NCBI GenBank assembly: GCA_047495785.1
Contig: JBLDXI010000009.1
Span: 4,588,001-4,652,000, forward strand
Reading direction: 5' to 3'
Origin: Lepidodermella squamata
Lineage: Eukaryota; Gastrotricha
Length of the DNA stretch: 64,000 bases
The notes below the pieces were generated by a model. That model searched no databases, was not told where the DNA came from, and saw only the letters and a program-made list of their open reading frames with translations. The translations under genes were made by a program, and so were the position numbers. Positions 1 to 10,268 of the stretch are shown here, piece by piece (positions within the stretch are counted from its first letter, which is position 1; each line of letters opens with the position of its first letter).

Positions 1-1221
1 CCTTCTTCAGGGTCTGGATTAGAAGCGGCTTCTGCATAGCGTTCGTCTTCGCGGCGGACCATCTGTGAAGCACTCGGTTCATTTACGTTAAAACGTGAGT
101 TATCAGGATCAGAATCATTCGAGCGAGGTAAGCTACGTCTTAATGGACTTCTTGACCGATCGGTATTGTCCAGCTGTAAAACGGATGCTTCCGGGGATGG
201 TATACTCGGTAGATCATCCATTTCACTATTTCCATCGTGAGTTACCGGAGGCTCCTGGAGTAAAACGGCCTGAACGTCATTCACGCGGCCTCGACCTCGA
301 AATCCTCCACGACCGATTCCACGACTTCGTGATCCTCGCGGTCGACCCCTGCTACGCCCTCGAACTACAACATTAGCAGCTTCAGTAACAGCAACAGGGC
401 TTCGAGACGGTCTCGATAATGCAGGGGCTCGACCACGATTGCGACCTGTCCCCCTCGGCCTGCCGCGACGACGAACTGCCGGGGCAACAACTAGCGACTG
501 AGCAGGCAAAGGATCCTCTGGAGGAAAACCACCAGGCCTCATGAGACGTACCAGACGTACGTCTCATGCCAGGCCTTTGATCAGGTTGATCATCATCGTC
601 ATCGTCGAAATATAAGCGAATCAATCTCGGGTTCGCATCGGATAAATCGTCTCGGCAAGATGGACAATTTTCCTGGTCTTTTGAGGAGAAAATTGAAAGG
701 CTATTTCCTATTTCTCAATTTTAAATATAATAATCCTGGGCATCAGATTATGTGATATATTCTACATTGAGTTGGATAAGCCAATAAAGCCCACCCAATA
801 TAATCTAAACTAATCTAAACCCTAAGATTCGTGTATGAACTCAAATTAGAATTTGTGCCATAAATTAAAAATTCGGAATCATTATGACTGGTGAGCTCAA
901 TTTGTTCGCCAGACTGCTTAACTCTCAATTAAAAAAATTTCTAGATTTTTCAAGTTTTTCAAGAAGTTTTTGCGCGCTTTTCTAACTATTTTACAATAAT
1001 TCCTATTCCTTATTAGCTAGTACAAACCTTAAAACTACAGTTAAACCAAAATAGAAAGAATACGAACCTTCCAGCCATCTTTGAATACACGTTTCGCAAA
1101 ATACGTGGCCGCAGAGCGTTGCGGTCGGATTATTAACCCTTTCTTTACAGATAGGGCACCGGACTGCTGTGGCGACATTTAAGAACAAGAGACAAAGCAA
1201 AGCTACCACCAGTGGTCGCAT
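1..1221 (-). CDS. RING-finger protein with N-terminal hydrophobic leader and Arg/Gly-rich tail (partial at left edge)
   Basis: Two exons are visible: 1221-1068 (ends GAAG|GTTCG) and 677 down past position 1 (acceptor CTCAAAAG|AC). Together they make a complete C3HC4 RING: CPIC, then CGHVFCETC, then CPSC after the splice. This suggests an E3 ubiquitin ligase. The first 19 or so residues (MRPLVVALLCLLFLNVATA) look like a signal peptide or anchor directly before the RING, which is unusual. After the RING come an acidic run (six Asp), a Pro-rich stretch, then an Arg/Gly-rich segment (about 480-280) and a Ser/Pro-rich stretch open to the edge. The frame breaks at 532-576, where a 37-bp hairpin is bounded by 8-bp direct repeats; the reading frame is consistent on both sides only if 37 nt are ignored. 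The RING call is firm; the start and downstream structure are less so. Confidence 0.72.
532..576. repeat. 37-bp hairpin insertion between 8-bp direct repeats inside the RING gene
   Basis: CCAGGCCT occurs at 532-539 and again at 569-576. Between them lie a 12-bp inverted repeat (CATGAGACGTAC 540-551, GTACGTCTCATG 557-568) and a 5-nt loop. The unit (one direct repeat plus hairpin) is 37 nt, so it shifts the frame by one. The minus strand shows GC at one possible junction and AG at the other, so a tiny GC-AG intron is one reading. A miniature mobile element or a template-switch mutation are others. Confidence 0.8.
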
Positions 1222-1381
1222 TGCGATATCAATTAACAGTAATGAAAAGTTGAGTGGATAATTTGTTCACGAATTAATTTTCAAAAATTTCAAAAAGTGG
1301 GAGAGATGGAATTTTGCGTTCGGAGCGGCGCCCATTTTCTCGAACTTTCTCAAATTGTCACTTGGCGTCATGTGGCTATAT

Positions 1382-1399
1382 ACGTCATGTTTATGACGT
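1382..1399. promoter_or_regulatory. Paired CRE-like half-sites upstream of the RING gene
   Basis: ACGTCAT and ATGACGT form a 7-bp inverted repeat with a 4-nt spacer, about 160 nt upstream of the RING gene ATG, beside an AT-rich TATATA stretch. TGACGT is the half-site of CREB/ATF bZIP factors. Binding is inferred only. Confidence 0.3.
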
Positions 1400-1810
1400 C
1401 TCGCGCCAGCGAGGTTTCGAGAAGGCAATTCCAAAGCGATAATTTTACTGAGTCATTTGCTACTTGAACCTTTAGATTGGCATTCTAATTTCTCCTTTGC
1501 CAACGCAAAAGCAAATGTAACCAATTGGTAACCATTGAATATGTTGCTTAGCCAATCCGCTTTCTTTCGCGGTAGCACCAATACACCGATTGGCCAGTTT
1601 ATACGACGAACAATAAGTATTACAGAAATATTAATTGAATAGCAATATACCGACAAAATAATAACATAATTTAAATGTCATAATTTTGTTAAGACCTGGT
1701 AAGACTAATTATAAGAACTTCATAAAAATTATAATTATTATAACTAATTTAGCAAATAAAAAATTATTTCTAATTTTTTTTAATTTTATTAAATAATTTT
1801 TATTAAATTT

Positions 1811-2560
1811 TGCTCAGTTGTCGTTTGATCCGTGGGGCGTCAACTCATCCGCGGTCAACTCGTCCGCGACAACTCATCCGCGACAACTCGTCCAGCGACA
1901 ACTCATCCGAAATTAAATAAATATTTAAATAATTATTTTTAGTGACAACTCATCCGGTGACAACTGGCCCGGCCCGGCCGACGTGTCGCGGATGAGTTGT
2001 CACTAAAATTAAATAATTAATTAATTTTTAATTATTTTAATTCTTGGACAACTCGTCCACGGACAAGTCATCCGCGACAACTCATCCTCAATTTACTAAC
2101 TCGTGTTATATTTCGAATTTTGGATGAGTTGACCGTGGACGAGTTGTCCAAGAATTAAAAATTAATTAAAAATTAATTAATTATTTAATTTTAGTGACAA
2201 CTCATCCGCGACACGTCGGCCGGGCCGGGCCAGTTGACACCGGATGAGTTGTCACTAAAAATAATTATTTAAATATTTATTTAATTTCGGATGAGTTGTC
2301 GCTGGACGAGTTGTCGCGGATGAGTTGTCACCGGATGACTTGTCGCGGACGAGTTGACATTTCACCGTTTGATCAAATGACGCTTTTAAATTTAAAAATA
2401 AATAAATAATTATTTAATTTAAAATTTGCTCAGTTGTCGTTTGATCACTTGTCGCTTTTAAATTTAAAAATTTATTTTGCTCAGTTGTCGTTTGATCAAT
2501 TGTCGTTGCGCAAATGTCGTTGATCAGTTGTCGTTTGCGCAAATGTCGGCATACGAAATG
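1811..2560. repeat. Large foldback (nested palindrome) built from GACAACTCATCC-type units
   Basis: Arms of roughly 250 nt (about 1842-2092 and 2117-2355) are inverted copies around an AT-rich centre near 2100. Each arm carries many variants of GACAACTCATCCGC / GCGGACGAGTTGTC and a GC-rich GGCCCGGCCCGGCC core. Flanking sequence repeats GCTCAGTTGTCGTTTGATC at 1811, 2430 and 2479. No ORF. It resembles a foldback-type non-autonomous element with internal subrepeats. Confidence 0.75.
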
Positions 2561-3466
2561 GACGATTTTTCGTAATTAAAATAGATTTTACATTTTTATG
2601 GATTTTATCGAATTTTCAAATTTGAAGGTGATTAATCTTAATGTTCATAGGTTAACAGGTCTCAAAGACTAAAATTGAAATAAGAGACGATTTATTCCTT
2701 AAAATTTACGAGGTATAATTGATGGGAATTTCATGCGGAAAAATTCGGGAAATTTAGCCTAATTTTCTAATATTATTATTATTGACACACAATGAGGCAC
2801 GCAACTTCAGGTAAATTCGGCTTAAAAGAGACAGGGTGTTTACAGGTATTTTCAAAATGACGCGTTTGCGTGTTGCCAAAAACTTGTTGTTGGCCCGAGA
2901 ATTTACTACGTCTCAAAAATTAGGCGATTTTTATGCGATTTATATTGAACAGCAGCGGCGATATTGACAGCCGGCCAACACCATGGTTTAGGACCGCAAA
3001 ATTAGGCATAAAAATGGTCGAAGAGAAGTGAAGGTTAGCCCTAGCTGTGAAATTAGTACTATCGAAAAGTCCTTAACAAATCAAGGCATGTCCTTGAAAT
3101 GAGAAAAACCGCTATTCAAGCGTGAATTACAGCGAAAAAAATTGGTGCCGCACATAAATACGAAGAAGAAGAAGAAGAAGAAAAAGAAGAACCTAAATAG
3201 GATGACAAAAATGATGATAGCCGTGTTGTTATGGACAACTTTGATAATAAGACTATCATAATGCGAAACTGTCATCATGATAATAGCCGATGTGATCGTC
3301 ATCATTACGTGCCGTTGACAACAACAAAACAGGCCAAATTGAGATGAAGAAGACGAAGACGGCGACGAAAAATCCAATCGCTTTCCGAAAAATACTAATA
3401 ATAGTAATGCGTTATTATTATTACGTTTTTCAGGGAGGAAATATTTTCGGGTTTTGTTACTGTCTA

Positions 3467-3499
<33 letters not shown>

Positions 3500-4628
3500 G
3501 AAAATTCGCTGTCATGTTTTGTAGACGATTTTTTGTGCCATGTAGCGATGACAACAACAATGGGCGACTGTTATATTAGATAATAATAGCCGCGCGCGCG
3601 CGAGCGAGCGGCCGCAATGATTCGCGAAAAGTAAATTTAGTGCGAGATCAATTGAGCATGCGCAATGCGCGCGCGTTCGCCCGGCACGCGGCCACTCAAG
3701 TGAAAAGTGGCGACTACAATTTTTCGCCCATCACGTCGCTACAGACCCGGCGAAATCTACGCAACTCAACGCGCCGCATCGATTGATACATGTCTGTAAT
3801 AACGTGAAAAAATTCGACTTTTCACTTGACAATCGCGATGGCAATAATAATAATAGTAATAATAATAAAAATTGAGGCGGATTTCTTTTTCCTCCGCGCC
3901 ATCCTAATTTTTTCGTCTTCTCCAGACAAGATAGACGCGTCCCTGTGCGTGCGACACGCGCGTGCATATTAGCGAGCGCGCAACGCGTGTTTTTGGTTTA
4001 TAGCGATCATCACCAGTTTCTCATTTTTCGCGTGTAAGTATCAGCCGGCGTATACACATACATCCCTCTTGCTCTACCAGCGCGTGTCGGTAATAATAAT
4101 CCGGCACGCTCAACTCCTCTGTGGCTGTGTTTCCTATTCTTGCTTTTTATTCGCAAAAGACTCGGCCGGATGCGCGTGTCAACGCTGGTTTTTATTAAGT
4201 GCGCGTATAAAAATCTTGATCATTCGCGAGCTCAATTTTAACAAATACAACTATTATAAGGTGGTGTGCGCCAAAAATAGCCGATGCGCATCGGGGCCCA
4301 CGCACTGAAATTGATATATTATGCTCATCAACCGGCAACCGGCTGTGAAAACGCCATATGCTTAAATAATGCGTAAATTTCTATGCACTTGCTTGAGAAA
4401 AAACGCGACTTATTTTTAGAATTTCTCATTTTTCAAGCTGACCTAAGGGATTCTCCAATATAAAAAAATCACGAGTTTTGAAGAAAAATAATCGCACTAA
4501 AATAAAAGTCGCCCTTGACAATATAATGAAAAATAAAAATTTATTACGAAAGTCACTGAAGCGAAAAATGTCTGCCGACCTGGAATCACTGAGGCGGAAC
4601 AACAGAAAACTTTATTTTAATTGAAAAA

Positions 4629-6705
4629 TCACAGCGGCTCTAAATCATCATCACTTTCTTCTTCGCCATCATCATCCTCGGATGGACTTTGACTTTCGAA
4701 TGAGCTCGATACATTATCGTCCTCGCCCTCCTCGAAATTTTCATTCACCGAGCCGGATATTTCGAAAGTTGGAGCTGAGTGAGCAACAGTCTGTTCGACA
4801 GCTGCTGTTATTTCCATGCTATTAGTCGGCAGACTTTGAGTCGATGAATCATGGTTTTGTCCAGAAACTGGGTCAACTTTATACTCCAATCCACCGCGCG
4901 TAATTGTCGACCGCCTTTCGCCGTCATACAGACTGCTAAACGTCGATCGGCGGATGAATCGGTTTTGAAAACGGGTCTGAATTCTTTCAACACTGCTCTT
5001 CGTCATTCGGTCGATAATACTTTGAATTGTGCTGATAAAGGACGCGACGAAAGCCATGCCGAAGAAAATCCAGAAGCATAGGAAAATTCGGTAGACCTCG
5101 TAGTAGTATTTCGGAGTTTGACCTGCGACGTAGTCACCGAAGCCAATCGTCGATAGGGTGACAAAACTGTAATACAAACTCGTTACATAATCCCAGCCCT
5201 CGAGATTGGAGAATAGAATTGAGGGTAATAATAGGAAAAGAGCCATGCCGACGATTGAAATGATCAAGGCGGACATGAGGGCGGCAAATCTGCGCTGGCG
5301 CCGCTCGCGCTTTCGCCGTCTCATGATTTGCTCTTCGTCATCATGTGACGAAGTCGGGTCGGCTCGCTCGCGGCGGTGGCGTATAGCCATGGCGCAGCGG
5401 TTCGTGCACCTTGCAACGCGGTCTGCGAATCGATTCAGCAGCTTGCCCATATTATTGATGACAATTAGTGTGAGCGGGATGCCGATGGTAGCGAATATTA
5501 CACAAATTAGCCGGCCAGTGTCTGAAATACAAAAAATGTAAGAAGCGCATGAAAATCCTTCACTAAACTCTGAACTTGAAGGGCTCTTATTGTCCTCCTT
5601 GGGGTACGTTTTTAAAGATGAATGCTGAATGCTGATTTTCCTTAACATTTTCCCAAACTAAAGTGTTTTGTTGCGAAGATATACTTTGCAAGTTTTCGAG
5701 AGCATCTCCGATCATTTATAAGCGATTTGACAGAATAATTCAACTTTTAATGCTTAAAAACCGGAAAAATCGATGGGGACCGAACAAGTTACCATTAGGA
5801 CGAAATATGAAGGCGGCTTTGTACGCTAACTGCGAACATTTTTCAAAGGAATAACTCAAAGTTGTTCCTGGCATTCTCCTGGTTCCTAACATTGTCTCTC
5901 ATTTTAGACTTTCTGATCCATTTATGCCGCTACCCACTATTTCCAATGGTTGTGTTACTTATGGGACACACTTCGGGAATTTATCAATTAATGCGTTAAT
6001 AGGTTAATATGTTTGCTAGAAGAATCGCCTTTTACCTGTTTCTGGTGCGTAATTGCCATACCCAATGGTTGTAACCACGGTGATGCAGAAAAATACCGAA
6101 CCAGTTAAATCCCATTTCGGCAGAGTCTGCTTAGTTTTGCACCCCGAGCCACCCGTCGTTGGCACCAAGTCGCCGTTTGTTGTCAAATTTTTCACGGCCG
6201 AGTCTGGCAATAGCCGAACAACAATACCAGTTTCGGTAATGTTGACCAGCTCATAACTGGTTACAAATTTTTGAAAAACTGTCAAAATCGCTTCGGTGAG
6301 GTTGATGTTTTTGAGATCAATGTCCAGTGTGATCAAATCATTTTTCGGCGTTGTTGATGTTGTTGGCGCCTGAGTAGTGGTCGCCATACGTTCCTGCTCG
6401 GCCGGGTGTTCAACCAGATAGAAAACCCACATTCCACCAATCAACCATAATATCATAAGGGAAAAGGATAGGAAATAGCTGACGAAACCAGCTGTTGGCC
6501 TGCAGCGTTTCCTCCGCCGTGAACTGCAGCATCGAGCTTCTCGCTGGGGTTCCTCGGAGAACGTGACACCTCGCTGCCGAGTTTCGTTAATGACATTGTT
6601 CGAACTCTGTATTACATCTTTCGATGAATTCTCCATTTTAAACAAAGTACAAGCAAGTAAAATAACAAGTGCGATAATTATCGCAGCTTTTTCAGAGCTT
6701 GCCAA
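4629..6705 (-). CDS. Two-pore-domain potassium channel (K2P/TWK type)
   Basis: Exons 6705-6036 and 5521-4629; donor CAG|GTAAAA, acceptor TATTTCAG, intron 514 nt; 520 codons. K2P channels are dimeric membrane leak channels that set resting potential. Both selectivity filters are visible: TTIGYGNY near residue 215, just before the intron, and STIGFGDY in exon 2. Four hydrophobic segments flank them. The first loop is long, Thr-rich and carries N-glycosylation sequons, as in this family. A basic stretch (RHRRERAD, RRRKRERRQRR) precedes the third span. The C-terminus is very acidic and Ser-rich, ending in EEESDDDLEPL. The first Met precedes an extra hydrophobic stretch (AAIIIALVILLACTLF); the Met at residue 24 (MENSSKD) is an alternative start. 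Confidence 0.9.
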
Positions 6706-7350
6706 CTTTTTTAGTAGGCGGAGTGTAGTGAGTTGGTATATCTTGTGGGAAAAAATAACACTGTAGATAACACTGTTTGACTTGATAACAACTAAAAGAG
6801 TGACGCTGCATTGCTAGGGCCTGATTTGCTTTCTGGAATTAAGGAATGGCTTCAAGGATTCCAAATGATTCCTCACTTAATTCCTAAGTCAGGAAAATCC
6901 TCCGATAATTAGTAGGGCTAGTGAATTAACTTGGAATGACAATCCGTTAACCAAAACGAATAAGCCACATTTTGTCAGCCTTCATCATTCATATATAACC
7001 ATCGCGAATTCCCCGAACATTTACCGGGGAATGGGGTGCATTTGGCTTGCCAAAAATGTAAAATGATTTTTTGCAAGAAACAATTTATTAAAACTCCATC
7101 ACCATATCTATTCTCTACGTACATTCCAAAACAACAGCCAGAAGCGGTAAACCTTAAAACCGAAAAGCAAGCATACCGCAGTATCACATGAAGTAAATGG
7201 CTCCACATCAATCTGCTCATCAAATCACGACTTCATCCGCAGCCAAATCATTAATATTCAAGTTAAATATTCTGATTCTTGCTGAGGTTAGGAACCGTCG
7301 GATTTTTTGAGGTTGGCCGATTTGAGTTCCTAAATAACGAACTAATATGA
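6706..7350. other. Intergenic, no gene seen
   Basis: AT-rich spacer between the K2P start and the end of the first peptide precursor. Short open frames here show no recognisable motif. Confidence 0.5.
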
Positions 7351-8247
7351 CTAGCGGGAATTCTCCTCAGCTTCTTCCTCGCGGGAAAATGGTTTCTTCT
7401 TACTGTTTTGGTGCTTCAAAATGTCCAGGAAATCCATGCGGGCATTCTCCTCAGCTTCTTCCTCGCGGGAAAAGGGTTTCTTCTTACTGTTTTGGTGCTT
7501 CAAAATGTCCAGGAAATCCATGCGGGCATTCTCCTCAGCTTCTTCCTCGCGGGAAAAGGGTTTCTTCTTACTGTTTTGGTGCTTCAAAATGTCCAGGAAA
7601 TCCATGCGGGCATTCTCCTCAGCTTCTTCCTCGCGGGAAAATGGTTTCTTCTTACTGTTTTGGTGCTTCAAAATGTCCAGGAAATCCATGCGGGCATTCT
7701 CCTCAGCTTCTTCCTCGCGGGAAAAGGGTTTCTTCTTACTGTTTTGGTGCTTCAAAATGTCCAGGAAATCCATGCGGGCATTCTCCTCAGCTTCTTCCTC
7801 GCGGGAAAAGGGTTTCTTCTTACTATTTTGGTGCTTCAAAATGTCCAGGAAATCCATGCGGGCATTCTCCTCAGCTTCTTCCTCGCGGGAAAAGGGTTTC
7901 TTCTTACTGTTTTGGTGCTTCAAAATGTCCAGGAAATCCATGCGGGCATTCTCCTCAGCTTCTTCCTCGCGGGAAAAGGGTTTCTTCTTACTATTTTGGT
8001 GCTTCAAAATGTCCAGGAAATCCATGCGGGCATTCTCCTCAGCTTCTTCCTCGCGGGAAAATGGTTTCCTCCGGACATTGTATCCAGCGTGTTGCATAGC
8101 GTCGAGGAAAGCATCGCGGGAATTCTCCTGGAGAGCTTCAGTCTCCAACAAGGCGATGGAAGCCTAAAGTGAGAAATGATATGATTGAATGAATTCGGTG
8201 CTGCAATTTTTTACCAGAATGCTGATTATCGATAGGAGCTTGGTCAT
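7351..8247 (-). CDS. Secreted repetitive peptide precursor 1 (neuropeptide-like)
   Basis: Exons 8247-8215 (33 nt) and 8163-7351; intron 51 nt, donor CTG|GTAAAA, acceptor CACTTTAG; 281 aa. The N-terminus MTKLLSIISILASIALLETEA reads as a cleaved signal peptide. Then follows one divergent unit (DAFLDAMQHAGYNV ending in RR) and eight identical 28-residue units. Each unit has an acidic spacer REEEAEENAR, then MDFLDILKHQNS, then KKKPFS. Arg before Met and the KKK run are plausible processing sites, giving nine peptides per precursor. There is no Gly for C-terminal amidation and no Cys. I do not recognise the family. Same design as the precursor at 9783-10107. Confidence 0.85.
7360..8060 (-). repeat. 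84-bp coding tandem repeat, eight copies
   Basis: Eight near-perfect 84-nt units encode the 28-residue repeat. The differences I see (third base of Pro in KPF at several units, third base of Asn in QNS near 7824 and 7994) are all synonymous. This implies recent homogenisation with conserved peptide sequence. Confidence 0.9.
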
Positions 8248-8322
8248 TGCTAAAATTTGAAAACTAGGTGCCGAATATTACAGAGGAAAATTGAAAAGTG
8301 AAATTCTTATCCGCGAGGGGGC

Positions 8323-8335
8323 AATTTATAGGCGC
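8323..8335 (-). promoter_or_regulatory. TATA box of peptide precursor 1
   Basis: Minus strand GCGCCTATAAATT, 76 nt upstream of the ATG. The same 13-mer sits 77 nt upstream of the second precursor's ATG. Confidence 0.7.
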
Positions 8336-8387
8336 TTGTCAACGGTGCACTGGCACCTGAGTTGACACGGATGCGAAATAATTCCAC

Positions 8388-8603
8388 CACGTGGTGAATA
8401 TCGCCGAATTTTCGCTCACGTGAAAAATTATTTTCCGATGTGTGCTTTGGCAGGTGAAGTTTCATCGGCAAAAACAAGCTTATATTTTTGATGCTAAAAC
8501 CTCCACTAAGGCAATATATGCACTCATTATGACAAAACCGAACTCGATTGATGCTCATGGCGGTGCAGCGGCATATTAATTGGCGCCGAGAGATATTCAC
8601 GTG
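8388..8603. promoter_or_regulatory. Three CACGTG E-boxes upstream of peptide precursor 1
   Basis: CACGTG at 8388-8393 (inside a longer CACCACGTGGTG palindrome), 8417-8422 (followed by AAAAATTATT) and 8598-8603. bHLH-type sites; the second recurs upstream of precursor 2. Confidence 0.45.
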
Positions 8604-8713
8604 AATAAGATCCGAGCAGCTGGTAGGTGGTAGCAGGTGGATCTTTTTCACGAAAACATGTTTACCGGTTGAACTAACGTAGGCGAGGACAATGTGCGCG
8701 ATCGGTTGCGTGA

Positions 8714-8875
8714 TTAACCGAACTCATCTACCCAATATTCAGATCCAGCGTCGTGGGTGCTAAGTGCCGTGAGGCAATAGGCCGTAATAATAAAGTCTTG
8801 TTCGTGCCAAGACCATTCAAATCCCTGTTCTACAGCTCTCAGTTCAAAGATCTTCGTCATGCCTCTTGCCTCCAT
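8714..8875 (-). CDS. Possible small coding exon, unknown product
   Basis: A 53-codon open stretch follows a good acceptor (TTTATTCCAG directly before ATG) and ends in TAA at 8714-8716. The product is Trp/aromatic-rich (contains FEWSWHEQDFIITAYC), which looks more like protein than random sequence. I do not recognise it. It could be the last exon of a gene to the right, but I found no upstream exon; a 30-nt tandem duplication fills 8879-8937. It could also be a relic. Confidence 0.3.
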   Translation of the reverse strand: MEARGMTKIFELRAVEQGFEWSWHEQDFIITAYCLTALSTHDAGSEYWVDEFG

Positions 8876-9782
8876 CTGGAATAAACAGATTAATAGTGAA
8901 AACAGATTGGAATAAACAGATTAATAGTGAAAACAGATCTTTCAGAAGTCAAGATCGTGTTAGCTGGTTAGAACATGGTGCTACCTGTTTTATTGGGCTT
9001 GTTTGGAGTCAGTTTATAATAACAATAACAGTGCACTAGCACTCGTTGCAATATTGATATCCTCGCCTTCAGAAGAATTGCATGGTACTTTTCTTTGAAG
9101 CTTCAGAAGTGTCACGGTTTAGTGGTGCTGCAGTTAAAGTTGAGGGCAATTTTTCTAAAGAACCATTTCCCCTTTATTCGATTGAGCAAAAAACGAGTCG
9201 GCGTGGTCGAGTTCACTCAAGTGTTTATTCAAGGCGTTTATCTTAGAGGAATCTTAATTTCCCCTGGCTGCGTCTTTCACCATTGATTGCTTCTCCGCTT
9301 GGCTTCTAAGCTTTCGCTTCCTTGATAGATGCAGATCCAGTATAAATGGATAAATAATTTTCCTTTCTTTTGATGTTTAACGTAAAATTAGCATAATCAT
9401 GATCGCCTATATTATCTTCGACATCGCCGGTTGACTTGAAGAAAATGAAATGTCAACAGGAAACAGGACTAATCAAAGCTGGGTGATCTGCGGCCAAGGT
9501 CAAAGGAGAAAGGGGAGTAATGGCTGAATTTGGGCAAAATTGATGATTCAACCAACTAGACGATCCGACCGCTCAACCATTCGCTTTCCAGCATCGTAAT
9601 GCCTGAATAAGTCTCAAATTAGCTGCTATTACAAAGTTCAGATTACATCAAGGATCAAAGGATCTCATTGTTTATTCAGAAATTACTAAAACTTGGTAAA
9701 AGCTTAGTAAGAAATAACAATAACTCAGCTGATTTGAGATCCCACATCCAAATAAGCCACAATACTACATCGAGAAAAACAG
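8876..9782. other. Intergenic, no gene seen
   Basis: Contains a two-copy 30-nt tandem repeat just beyond 8876 and otherwise unremarkable AT-rich sequence. Confidence 0.4.
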
Positions 9783-10107
9783 TTAGCTTCCAGGTAGCTT
9801 AACTTTGTTTCCTGGCGTATTCTTGACAGACCAGGTCCAGGATTTCACGCGGGCAGCTTCCTCAGCTTCTTCCTCGCGATGGCTTCCAGGTAGCTTAACT
9901 TTGTTTCCTGGCGTATTCTTGACAGACCAGGTCCAGGAATTCACGCGGGCAGCTTCCTCAGCTTCATCTTCTGCTGCATCAGCTTGCATCGTCCAGATGA
10001 CGGTTATTGCCTTAAAACAAAAACAATTGATATGGAATATTGATGAACATATTTCTTGCTCGATGTGAGCTAACCAAAAGACCGGTGATCAGAAGGAACT
10101 TGTTCAT
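9783..10107 (-). CDS. Secreted repetitive peptide precursor 2 (neuropeptide-like)
   Basis: Exons 10107-10075 (33 nt) and 10010-9783; intron 64 nt, donor TTG|GTTAGC, acceptor TTTTAAG; 86 aa. A signal peptide (MNKFLLITGLLAITVIWTMQ) is followed by two 32-residue units. Each unit has an acidic spacer (EDEAEEAAR or REEEAEEAAR) and a peptide starting V(N/K)SWTWSVKNTPGNK and ending KLPGS. The spacer, the Arg cleavage point and the 33-nt first exon match precursor 1, so the two are architectural paralogues with unrelated mature peptides. No Cys. Family not recognised; venom, antimicrobial or neuropeptide roles are all possible. Confidence 0.82.
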
Positions 10108-10183
10108 TGCCTGAGACTTGAATTCGAAAAATTGGGTTGATATGATAAAGAAACAAATTGAATATTCTGCTATCTGAGAGTCG

Positions 10184-10196
10184 AATTTATAGGCGC
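10184..10196 (-). promoter_or_regulatory. TATA box of peptide precursor 2
   Basis: Minus strand GCGCCTATAAATT, identical to the precursor 1 box and at the same distance from the ATG. Confidence 0.7.
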
Positions 10197-10240
10197 ACCA
10201 ATGCTTCGCGTCGACATCTGAATAGACATTAGGGAAGATC

Positions 10241-10268
10241 TGACGTCATTTGGCTAATTCTTCACGTG
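10241..10268. promoter_or_regulatory. CRE and E-box upstream of peptide precursor 2
   Basis: TGACGTCA, a perfect CRE palindrome, at 10241-10248, and CACGTG at 10263-10268 followed by AAAACTATT, as at the precursor 1 E-box. Suggests shared bHLH and cAMP-type control; inferred from sequence only. Confidence 0.45.

Larger units (their letters stand above)
1222..4628. other. Intergenic region rich in foldback repeats and microsatellites
   Basis: No convincing gene. It holds the promoter side of the RING gene, the foldback repeat at about 1.8-2.56 kb, GAA/AAG runs near 3165-3192, ATT runs near 3470-3500 and 3842-3870, and CpG-rich sequence with alternating CG at 3590-3720. Long open frames at 3.1-3.6 kb come from low-complexity sequence. 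Confidence 0.6.

Noticed and set aside
95-376. Plus-strand 93-codon frame
   Set aside because: Shadow of the Arg/Gly-rich minus-strand exon of the RING gene, which has better composition and links to the RING.
3081-3583. Open frames on both strands rich in Ile, Phe, Leu and Ser runs
   Set aside because: They follow ATT, GAA and AAG microsatellites; no domain or splice support.
7360-8060. CRISPR-like array
   Set aside because: Repeats are contiguous 84-bp coding units without spacers, in a eukaryotic genome.
7347-8172. Three long plus-strand open frames (about 250 codons each) across the 84-bp repeats
   Set aside because: They are antisense or off-frame readings of the tandem repeat. The minus strand has the signal peptide, intron, TATA box and synonymous-only variation.
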